Assembly: GCA_910577635.1 (NCBI GenBank)
Contig: CAJTNR010000031.1
Location: 1 to 20,180 of the forward strand
DNA length: 20,180 nucleotides
Source: an uncultured Vampirovibrio sp.
Lineage (GTDB): Bacteria; Cyanobacteriota; Vampirovibrionia; Gastranaerophilales; Gastranaerophilaceae
Direction of reading: 5' to 3'
Shown: in pieces, positions 6,205 through 12,988 of the stretch
How positions within the stretch are numbered: position 1 is the first letter of the stretch
Layout of the letters: each line of letters opens with the position of its first letter
Notes under the pieces: generated by a model
Seen by the model: only the letters and a program-made list of their open reading frames with translations
Databases searched by the model: none
Told to the model about the DNA's origin: nothing
Position numbers and translations under genes: made by a program

Positions 6205-7356
6205 ATGCAAAACTATACGCTAAAGCTAAACGAACTTAAAAAAACATCCGGTTTTCGAACTATTAAGAACATAAAAGAAAAAATCGGAAAGTTTATAGTT
6301 GTTGATGATAAAAAAATGCTTAATTTATCATCCAATGATTATCTCAACTTAAGCACCGATAAGAATTTGGTTTTTGAGTTTGTTGATAAATACAAAGACT
6401 CAAATGAGTTTATTTTCTCCTCTGCTTCAGCAAGATTGCTCAGTGGAAACTCTCAATGCTACAAAGAATTAGAGCAAACTTTTAGCAATTTGTACAACAA
6501 ACAAGCCCTTCTTTTTTCAACCGGCTATCAGTGCAATCAAGGGGTTGTAAGCACTCTTTTTTCAAAAAATGATTGTATTTTTTCAGATAAACTAAACCAT
6601 GCAAGTATTGTCTCGGCTCTTAAACTAACAGAAGCAAAGCATTATAGATACAAGCACTTGGATTATGATTCTTTGGAAAAATTATTAAAAACTAACAGAA
6701 ATAACTACAATAATGCAATAATAATATCTGAATCTGTTTTTTCAATGGATGGAGATATTGCAGATATTGAAAAATTAGTCGAATTGAAAAAAAAGTACAA
6801 TTGTTTGTTGATGATAGATGAAGCCCACGCTTTTGGAGTTTTTGGGGATAATCTTCAAGGAATTAGTGCGAAAAAAAACTTGTTAAATGAGGTTGATATT
6901 ATAACTATTACTTTAGGAAAAGCTCTTGGTTCTTCAGGTGCAGTTTGTTTATCTAATAATATAATAATTGATTATTTAGTTAACAAAGCTTCAAGTTTTA
7001 TTTTTACAACCGCAATCCCTTCTGTTAATGTCCTTTGGAGTAATTTTTTGCTCAAAGAAAAGTTTGATTTATTAAAGGAAAAAAAAGAAAAACTCAATTC
7101 TTTATTTAATAAAGTCAATAGAAGTTACCCCACAACAAGCTCCTCGCAAATTATTCCTGTAATATTAAAAGATTGTACAAAAACTCTTAATTGTGCATTA
7201 AAACTTCAGCAAGAAGGGTTTTATGTTCTTGCAATTAATCCTCCCACAGTTCCTTTGGGTAGTTCAAGATTAAGATTATCCTTAACAAGTGATATTGAGT
7301 TTAAAGAAATTGAAGAGTTGTTAAGAAAGATAAGTAAATGCAGTATTTCTGGTTAA
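6205..7356 (+). CDS. bioF: 8-amino-7-oxononanoate (KAPA) synthase
   Basis: A 383-residue alpha-oxoamine synthase, normal length, that condenses pimeloyl-ACP with alanine to give KAPA, CO2 and free carrier. The PLP lysine is K239 in TITLGKALGSSGA. D205 (MIDEAHAFG) contacts the pyridine nitrogen, H132 (KLNHAS) stacks on PLP, and ESVFSMDGD (176-184) is typical of the family. The family also includes Kbl and serine palmitoyltransferase; the adjoining bioG, bioC, bioD and bioB settle the assignment. There is no clear Shine-Dalgarno: it begins 3 nt after the membrane-protein stop and probably depends on coupling. Its 3' end overlaps bioG by 19 nt. Confidence 0.93.
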   Translation: MQNYTLKLNELKKTSGFRTIKNIKEKIGKFIVVDDKKMLNLSSNDYLNLSTDKNLVFEFVDKYKDSNEFIFSSASARLLSGNSQCYKELEQTFSNLYNKQALLFSTGYQCNQGVVSTLFSKNDCIFSDKLNHASIVSALKLTEAKHYRYKHLDYDSLEKLLKTNRNNYNNAIIISESVFSMDGDIADIEKLVELKKKYNCLLMIDEAHAFGVFGDNLQGISAKKNLLNEVDIITITLGKALGSSGAVCLSNNIIIDYLVNKASSFIFTTAIPSVNVLWSNFLLKEKFDLLKEKKEKLNSLFNKVNRSYPTTSSSQIIPVILKDCTKTLNCALKLQQEGFYVLAINPPTVPLGSSRLRLSLTSDIEFKEIEELLRKISKCSISG

Positions 7357-7979
7357 ATAAACAAGATAATAATAAAAAATTAATTGTTTTTTTTAATGGC
7401 TGGGCAATGAATCAAACCCCGGTTGAACATTTAAAAAAAGAAAATTATAACATACTTGTTTTGTTTGATTACCGTTCTTTTGATCTTGATTTATCGATTT
7501 TTGAGTTTGATAAGTATGATAAAAAGTACTTAATCGCTTGGTCAATGGGGGTTATGGTGTGCAATTTATTTAATGAATATTTATCTTCTTTTGATAAAAA
7601 AATTGCAATTAACGGGACGGCAAAAATAGTTGATAATGAATTTGGAATTCCAAGTAAAATTTATAAAGTCACAACAAGATATTTGAATGAGAAAAGTAAG
7701 GAAAAGTTTATTAAGAACATGTTTCAAGGAGGGATTCTAAACCCGAATATAAAAATTACAAGAAACATTGAAGAACTAAAACAAGAACTTGTTTCAATTG
7801 AGAACTTAAGAATCGATTGTGAGCTAAAATTTGATAAAGCAATAGTTTCAACCCTGGATAGAATAATCCCTGCTCAAAATCAGCTTGCTTTTTGGTCCAA
7901 TAGAGCAGAAATTGAACAAATCGATTCAACCCATTGTCCTTTTGAAAGCTACAATTCCTGGCAGGATTTGCTATGTTAG
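7338..7979 (+). CDS. bioG: pimeloyl-ACP methyl ester carboxylesterase
   Basis: A 213-residue alpha/beta hydrolase of the BioG (DUF452) family. It removes the methyl group from pimeloyl-ACP methyl ester to release pimeloyl-ACP from the BioC-primed fatty-acid cycle, replacing BioH. FFNGWAMNQTP (18-28) is the oxyanion-side loop typical of BioG. The nucleophile is S69 in AWSMG, with D174 (STLDRIIPAQN) and H199 (DSTHCPFESY) completing a plausible triad. The start at 7338 lies inside bioF with only a weak purine-rich site; it overlaps bioC by 7 nt. The bioF-bioG-bioC order matches arrangements seen in other bacteria that use BioG. Confidence 0.88.
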   Translation: MQYFWLNKQDNNKKLIVFFNGWAMNQTPVEHLKKENYNILVLFDYRSFDLDLSIFEFDKYDKKYLIAWSMGVMVCNLFNEYLSSFDKKIAINGTAKIVDNEFGIPSKIYKVTTRYLNEKSKEKFIKNMFQGGILNPNIKITRNIEELKQELVSIENLRIDCELKFDKAIVSTLDRIIPAQNQLAFWSNRAEIEQIDSTHCPFESYNSWQDLLC

Positions 7980-8674
7980 AAAAAAGTATTATTAAAAAAA
8001 ACTTTAAAAAAAGCTTAGAAACCTATGATAATTGTGCTGTTGTTCAAAAACAAATGGCAAAAAAACTAACCTCAATGCTCGATAATAAAAAATATCAAAA
8101 TATTCTTGAAATTGGCTCCTATACAGGGATTCTAACTAAAAATATCATTAAAAAAGTTGAATTTGAAAACTACTTAGCGCTTGATATTATTGATTCAGGG
8201 GATTATATAAAAAAAATTGATTCAAGAATTTGTTTTATTAAAGAGGATATTGAGGAGTTTTTAAGCTCAAAAAAATTTGACTTAATTATTTCAAACGCAG
8301 CCCTGCAATGGTGTAATGACTTTATTGCAACAATTGAGAACTTAAAAAAAATGCTCAATCCTGCAGGGGTTATGGCACTTTCGATTTTTGCATATGATAA
8401 TTTAGCTGAAATTAAAAATACTTTTAATTCAACACTTAACTATATTGAAACAGAAAAACTTGAAGAAATTTTTCCAGATGCTGAAATAATTTTTGAATCA
8501 ATTGAACTTCAATTCAACAATCCGATTGAAATTCTAAGGCATCTAAAAAAAACAGGCGTTAATTCAATCAAAAAAGGGAATTTTTCGTTTTTCAAATTGA
8601 GAGAACTTGAAAAAAGATACGATAATAAAATTACCTATAAACCTTTATATATCAAGTTTAGAAAAAGCGCTTAG
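7973..8674 (+). CDS. bioC: malonyl-ACP O-methyltransferase
   Basis: A 233-residue class I SAM-dependent methyltransferase that methylates malonyl-ACP to start pimelate synthesis. SAM motif I is ILEIGSYTGILT (44-55); the usual Gly-Cys-Gly there reads Gly-Ser-Tyr. The BioC signatures SNAALQWCND (107-116) and ILRHLKKTGVN (187-197) are clear. The N-terminal FKKSLETYDNCAVVQKQMAK segment is also typical. AGGA lies 6 nt before the ATG, inside bioG. The last 30 nt overlap bioD on the opposite strand, so bioC and bioD transcripts share complementary 3' ends. Confidence 0.92.
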   Translation: MLEKSIIKKNFKKSLETYDNCAVVQKQMAKKLTSMLDNKKYQNILEIGSYTGILTKNIIKKVEFENYLALDIIDSGDYIKKIDSRICFIKEDIEEFLSSKKFDLIISNAALQWCNDFIATIENLKKMLNPAGVMALSIFAYDNLAEIKNTFNSTLNYIETEKLEEIFPDAEIIFESIELQFNNPIEILRHLKKTGVNSIKKGNFSFFKLRELEKRYDNKITYKPLYIKFRKSA

Positions 8675-9307
8675 AAAGTTTTTTTTGTTTATTTTTTCAA
8701 TTTCATCAATAATTCCAAGGATTTTAATATCTGTACAGCTTTTTAATTCTAAAACAAAGTTTTTTTGAGCACTATTTGGATTTTTAGGCATTTTGTTTAC
8801 AATTATTCCTTTGATTTGAACTTTTAGGTTTTTTATTGCTTCAATGGTTAATAAACTATGGTTAATTCTTCCTAAATCAGGCGTTGTTACAATAATTACC
8901 TCTTGATTAAATTCTTTAATTAGATTAGAAAAAAGATAATTTTTTTTAATCGGACAAAAAACTCCTCCTGCTCCTTCAATAATTACAGTGTCCTTGTTTT
9001 TTGAAAAATCCGAAAAATCTTTTTTTATTTTTTCAATATCAATTTTAACATTGTTTTGTTTGCTCGCAAGATAAGGGGAAACCTCGCCTTTTAAAAGATA
9101 GGAATATTTTGTTTCAATATCAACATATTTTTTTATCTCACACGGGTCAGGAGCTATTAAAAGCCCGTTTTTTTCATATGCACCGCTTTGCAGGGGCTTA
9201 TAATAGCCGGTTTTTTTTCCTTTTTCACTTTCAATTAAAGCTAAACCAAGTGAAACAAAGGTTTTTCCAATATCTGTATCAACTCCTGTAATAAAAAAAC
9301 TTTTCAT
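8645..9307 (-). CDS. bioD: ATP-dependent dethiobiotin synthetase
   Basis: A 220-residue protein that closes the ureido ring of dethiobiotin from DAPA, CO2 and ATP. It has the P-loop GVDTDIGKT (8-16), substrate-site lysine K37 in YYKPLQSG, EGAGG (111-115) and GRINHSLLT (146-154). I start it at ATG 9307, where the family begins (MKSFFITGVDTDIGKT); the frame stays open to 9481, but that extension is antisense to bioB and carries no family similarity. No Shine-Dalgarno is present; a TATAAT 6 nt upstream is positioned for a leaderless message. It is the only biotin gene on the - strand: convergent with bioC (30-nt overlap) and divergent from bioB (31-nt gap). Confidence 0.92.
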   Translation of the reverse strand: MKSFFITGVDTDIGKTFVSLGLALIESEKGKKTGYYKPLQSGAYEKNGLLIAPDPCEIKKYVDIETKYSYLLKGEVSPYLASKQNNVKIDIEKIKKDFSDFSKNKDTVIIEGAGGVFCPIKKNYLFSNLIKEFNQEVIIVTTPDLGRINHSLLTIEAIKNLKVQIKGIIVNKMPKNPNSAQKNFVLELKSCTDIKILGIIDEIEKINKKNFLSAFSKLDI

Positions 9308-9309
9308 AG

Positions 9310-9319
9310 TATAATTATA
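9310..9319. promoter_or_regulatory. back-to-back -10 elements between bioD and bioB
   Basis: TATAATTATA is a perfect palindrome holding a TATAAT -10 on each strand. For bioD (- strand) it ends 6 nt before the ATG, so transcription would begin at the start codon; TTCATA (9338-9343) is a partial -35 at 18 nt. For bioB (+ strand) it gives a leader of about 17 nt containing GGAAG (9330-9334); no good -35 is seen. With only 31 nt between the two start codons, both promoters must overlap coding sequence. Confidence 0.45.
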
Positions 9320-9338
9320 GAACAAAAAAGGAAGATTT

Positions 9339-10256
9339 ATGAAAACAAAAGAAGAATTATTAAAACTGTATGATTTACCATTAAAAGAATTATTAGAGGA
9401 AGCAAAAAAATATACAAAAAAACAATTTGAGTTCTGTTCATTAATTTCAGCGCGCACGGGAAAGTGTTCCCAGGACTGCAAATACTGCGCTCAATCGAGT
9501 TTTTATAAGACAAACTGCACTGTTGAGCCTTTAATTGACACAAAAAAGGTTGTTGAAGCTGCTCTTGAATCAAAAAACAACGGTGCGATAAATTTTGCTA
9601 TTGTAACTTCTGGTAAAACTGCAGATGAAGCTAAAGATTTTTCTGTTATATTAACAATGATAGAAGAAATTAAAAAACTTGGATTAAACCCTTGTGCAAG
9701 CATTGGAATTGCCGATAGAAAACAGCTTGAAAGTTTAAAAAAGGCAGGGCTTAAGCGTTTTCACCATAACATTAATACTTGCAAAAGCTACCATGATAAG
9801 ATTTGTTCAACCCATACTTACCAGGATAGAATAAACACCTGCAAACTTGTAAAAGAAATAGGGTTAGAGCTTTGTTCGGGAGTAATAATAGGCATGGGTG
9901 AAACAAAAGAACAAAGAATTGAAATGGCTCTTGAATTAAACCGGATTAACCCGGACAGCATTCCTGTTAATATTCTTACTCCTATTAAAGGAACGCCTTT
10001 TGAAAACTACTTTGATAAGATTGATGAAGAAAATATAATTCGAACTATTGCAGTGTTTAAAATTGCTAATCCAAACGCCTCAATCAGGCTTGCAGGAGGC
10101 AAGAAAGCAAGGTTGTCAGAAAAAAACATTGAACTTTTAATTGAAACCTGTGTTGATAGTGCAATTGTCGGAAATTACCTTACAACAACGGGTTTTAGTG
10201 CCCAGGAAGATGAAGAAAAAGTTATAAAAACAGGAAAAACTCTAAGCTCCTTATAA
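9339..10256 (+). CDS. bioB: biotin synthase (radical SAM), Type II-like
   Basis: A 305-residue radical SAM enzyme that inserts sulfur into dethiobiotin. The SAM cluster cysteines are C43, C47 and C50 (GKCSQDCKYCAQS). C119 (NPCASIG), C179 (ELCSGVIIGMGET) and R250 (SIRLAGG) match E. coli C128, C188 and R260. However, the position of E. coli C97 is Ala87 (NFAIVTSGKT), and two extra cysteines, C33 (FEFCSLISARTG) and C156 (HDKICSTHTYQDR), occur as in clostridial enzymes. This fits the Type II BioB of anaerobes, which carries a [4Fe-5S] auxiliary cluster instead of [2Fe-2S]. Shine-Dalgarno GGAAG is 4 nt before the ATG. Its stop lies inside a terminator-like hairpin. Confidence 0.93.
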   Translation: MKTKEELLKLYDLPLKELLEEAKKYTKKQFEFCSLISARTGKCSQDCKYCAQSSFYKTNCTVEPLIDTKKVVEAALESKNNGAINFAIVTSGKTADEAKDFSVILTMIEEIKKLGLNPCASIGIADRKQLESLKKAGLKRFHHNINTCKSYHDKICSTHTYQDRINTCKLVKEIGLELCSGVIIGMGETKEQRIEMALELNRINPDSIPVNILTPIKGTPFENYFDKIDEENIIRTIAVFKIANPNASIRLAGGKKARLSEKNIELLIETCVDSAIVGNYLTTTGFSAQEDEEKVIKTGKTLSSL

Positions 10257-10267
10257 AAGGAGCTTAG
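10242..10267. terminator. hairpin terminator between bioB and the EF-hand gene
   Basis: CTAAGCTCCTT (10242-10252), loop ATAA, AAGGAGCTTAG (10257-10267): an 11-bp perfect stem. On the - strand it is followed by AGTTTTT, so it should end the EF-hand gene transcript 8 nt past its stop. On the + strand it contains the bioB stop codon and is followed by A-rich sequence, so it is weaker for bioB. Confidence 0.7.
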
Positions 10268-10274
10268 AAAAAGA

Positions 10275-12824
10275 TTATTGTTTTTTGTTAAGAATATCAA
10301 CAACATCTTGTGCGGTTTTTGCTTGTCCTGAAGCTAATAAGTCAATAATTACATTAGAATCTGCTTTAAGATTGTTTTTTCCACATAGAACAATTGCTTT
10401 ATAAGCTTCTGATTGAGTTGCACTTTCTTGTTCTATTCTATTTTCTTCACTAATCAACGTTTTGTACTCATCAACAATTTGCCGGGGAGATAAAGAGCCA
10501 TTTGTAATATAGATTCCCTTTGCTTGTTCAAGTTCAATTGTAATTCCCTCATCATTTGCAATTTGCTCTACTTGTCTTGCAATATCAGCCCAGCTGTCAG
10601 CATTACTTTCTGCAGCTGCTTTATTTGAAGCTCTTTGAAGCATTACATTTTCGTCTTTTTGTATTCGATTTAAAGCTTGTTCAAACATATTCCTTGTTTG
10701 TTTAGCGATTTCTCCTGCGTTTTTTAGAACATTAAGATCATCTGTAGATTCCTTGAATCCGGATGTAATAACTTTGGTTTCAAAGTAAGATTTATCAATA
10801 ATTTCCTGCGCTTGGCTATCGCTAAAACCAATTTTATAATTTTTACCATAAGCTTTAGAATAAACAGTCTCCATAAACAGGTCGGTATCATCTTTTCTTT
10901 GAGCGTTTACTTCTTTTCCGTTCAAATTAAAAGAAAAACTGTCATTAAATAACTCAGAACCGTTGATATCAGTTTTACCTGTTGTTGAGTTGACTTTATC
11001 TTCTAAGTTGTTAAGGTCGATTTCTTCAATCCCTAAACTTTGAGCATCAGTTAAGCTGTATTCAATATTAGTGGTTTCTTCTCGCAGATACCCTTCTTTA
11101 TTGTTTTTAGTCTCCTTGTTATCAGTGTATTGAGACCCTAAGAGCTTAAGGTTTTTGAGCTCATCGCCCGTTAGTTTGCCATCACCGTTTTTATCAAGTG
11201 ATTTTAAATCATCCAGCCAGCTTGTGCCTTCTTTGGCGCCTAAGAACTCATCTTTACCTGAAAAAGTACCGTCTTTGTCTCTATCAATTATAAAGGCAAA
11301 TTCATTGTTACCATCTTTAAAGGTAATTGGATCGCTTCTTTTAACTTTTGCTTTGTTTTCAGGGATTTGTTCGAAATCAGCACTTCTTGCTGCACCAACT
11401 CCCCAGATATCTTTAATTTTTTTTGCTAAGGATTTGTACATTTTAGCAGTTTCTTTATCACCTGCAAGATTAATTGAATAGCTGGGACCTCCTTCTTTTA
11501 CAGATTCTTCTAAATCAAAGTTAATGCCGCAATCCTTAAATAAACCTTTATCTTTGTCAAATAGCGCATACATTGCTTCTTTAAAGGTGAACTTTGGATC
11601 CTGCGCCATTACATTAAGGATCTTATCATAGTTTTTAGCTAAAGACTCAAGTTGTTTATTGGATGAAATTGTATTACCTGCTTCTTTATTCCAGGTGTTA
11701 GGCTGACCCTGGTAATTATTCTCAATTCCAGCATAAAAACTTTTAATTTTCGTGAATATCTTCTTTGATTTAGGATCATGTCCATAAGGAATGGTCATTT
11801 TTCCTTCTTCAAACTTTAGTCTTGTCCCGCTAAAGTTTTCAATTAAAAACTCTGATATTTCATTGATTCCTAATCCGGCTTGTGATAATTCTGTCAAAAG
11901 CCCATCATCAATTGCTTTTCCAAGATTTGCAACTGCTTTATTTTTGCTGCTGTTAATATCCACTCCCTTTGTTGCATCTTTAGTGTAGTATTTAGAATAT
12001 TTTTCCTTAACACTATCTAAAGTAGGAGCATTTGAGTTTTCTTGATAATTAGAGTTACTTGATTCAACATTAATTTTACTATTAGCAAAAAAGTCGCTTA
12101 TAATATCGGTTTTAGCTAAAGAATAAGTAGGAATTTTAGCATCATAATCAGAATTAGTGTAGTCGGTTTCAGTATTTCCAATTTGAGACAAATTAGCATT
12201 AATTAAATCATAAGCTGCTTTTGTCGGTCCGTATTGACTTTCAATTAGTGTTTTTTGATCAATCCACTTGGCGGCACCATCTATTAATCCTTGAACTTCA
12301 CCTTGTTTTTTATCCAGCTGTTCAAGAATTCTTTCTATAGCGCCTGTTTGAAGCTTAAAAGCACCGCTTCGAACTCTTTTTTTAATCTCGCCTGAAATCT
12401 CGTCTTTTCCAATCAACCCTTTTTTATAGTAGTAAAAAACATCATCAATAGCAGCCTTAACGTTTGCTTTCTGTTGTTTTTCAAGTGTTTTGGATTTAGA
12501 ATCAACAGAACTTACTAAATCTGCTATATCATTAGAATGTTTCTCAATTTCTTCCTGGCTTTTTGTCATTTCATCTTGAAGAACGGCCATTTTTGCCTCT
12601 AAGGCTTCAAGTTTATCTTTAAGAATTTCAGCTCTTGATTCAAGAGTTTTTTTCTGTTTGGTTGTAACATTATTGTCTGAAATAACCGTAAAAACCTGCT
12701 TTAGTGCGCTTTGCTGCTCGGCTCTGTTTTTATCATACAAACCTTCAAGCCAGGAGTCTTTCATTACAGTTGAGCTGCATTTTTTAAGTAAATCATTGTT
12801 AGAAGATGATAAATCACCGGACAT
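10275..12824 (-). CDS. large coiled-coil and EF-hand protein of unknown function
   Basis: An 849-residue protein that I cannot assign to a characterised family. It has no N-terminal signal peptide and no membrane span. Residues about 55-120 are a strongly charged coiled coil (AEILKDKLEALEAKMAVLQD). Two EF-hand loops form a likely pair: D514-D516-D518-G519 to D525 (position 12 is Asp, not the usual Glu) and the canonical DKNGDGKLTGDE (544-555). A degenerate half-loop, KTDINGSELF, lies at 617-626. Calcium binding is therefore likely for residues 514-555. Only three Cys (C16, C432, C814). The C-terminal third is helical and Gln/Asn/Ala-rich. Shine-Dalgarno AAGGGG precedes the ATG. It is transcribed alone between two terminators. 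Secretion by a signal-less route or a cytoplasmic scaffold role are both possible. Confidence 0.75.
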   Translation of the reverse strand: MSGDLSSSNNDLLKKCSSTVMKDSWLEGLYDKNRAEQQSALKQVFTVISDNNVTTKQKKTLESRAEILKDKLEALEAKMAVLQDEMTKSQEEIEKHSNDIADLVSSVDSKSKTLEKQQKANVKAAIDDVFYYYKKGLIGKDEISGEIKKRVRSGAFKLQTGAIERILEQLDKKQGEVQGLIDGAAKWIDQKTLIESQYGPTKAAYDLINANLSQIGNTETDYTNSDYDAKIPTYSLAKTDIISDFFANSKINVESSNSNYQENSNAPTLDSVKEKYSKYYTKDATKGVDINSSKNKAVANLGKAIDDGLLTELSQAGLGINEISEFLIENFSGTRLKFEEGKMTIPYGHDPKSKKIFTKIKSFYAGIENNYQGQPNTWNKEAGNTISSNKQLESLAKNYDKILNVMAQDPKFTFKEAMYALFDKDKGLFKDCGINFDLEESVKEGGPSYSINLAGDKETAKMYKSLAKKIKDIWGVGAARSADFEQIPENKAKVKRSDPITFKDGNNEFAFIIDRDKDGTFSGKDEFLGAKEGTSWLDDLKSLDKNGDGKLTGDELKNLKLLGSQYTDNKETKNNKEGYLREETTNIEYSLTDAQSLGIEEIDLNNLEDKVNSTTGKTDINGSELFNDSFSFNLNGKEVNAQRKDDTDLFMETVYSKAYGKNYKIGFSDSQAQEIIDKSYFETKVITSGFKESTDDLNVLKNAGEIAKQTRNMFEQALNRIQKDENVMLQRASNKAAAESNADSWADIARQVEQIANDEGITIELEQAKGIYITNGSLSPRQIVDEYKTLISEENRIEQESATQSEAYKAIVLCGKNNLKADSNVIIDLLASGQAKTAQDVVDILNKKQ

Positions 12825-12939
12825 ATTCCAAAGCCCCTTTCAAAAAAAATCTATTGTCTTATTATTTGCTACGACATTTTTTTTACCAGACTTTATGTTA
12901 TCCGTAATTTTTGTTACAAAATTTAATAAAAATTTTATA

Positions 12940-12972
12940 AAAAAAGGAAGAACAAAAAGTTCTTCCTTTTTT
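12940..12972. terminator. strong bidirectional terminator hairpin downstream of the GT35 gene
   Basis: AAAAAAGGAAGAAC (12940-12953), loop of five A, and GTTCTTCCTTTTTT (12959-12972) form a 14-bp perfect stem with a T-run in either direction. It starts 16 nt past the stop of the GT35 gene and separates it from the EF-hand gene, which must then have its own promoter in 12825-12939. Confidence 0.8.
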
Positions 12973-12988
12973 ATAGTTATTTTTTAAT

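Noticed and set aside
9308..9481. Upstream extension of the bioD reading frame
   Set aside because: The frame is open but antisense to the first 143 nt of bioB, has no family similarity, and BioD proteins begin at the ATG at 9307.
11163..11285. Dockerin domain in the EF-hand protein
   Set aside because: The two calcium loops are there, but spacing and flanking helices match ordinary EF-hands; no cohesin or cellulosome genes are nearby.
11155..11481. Open frame on + inside the EF-hand gene
   Set aside because: A Ser/Leu-rich antisense shadow; the - strand gene has a ribosome site, EF-hand motifs and a terminator.
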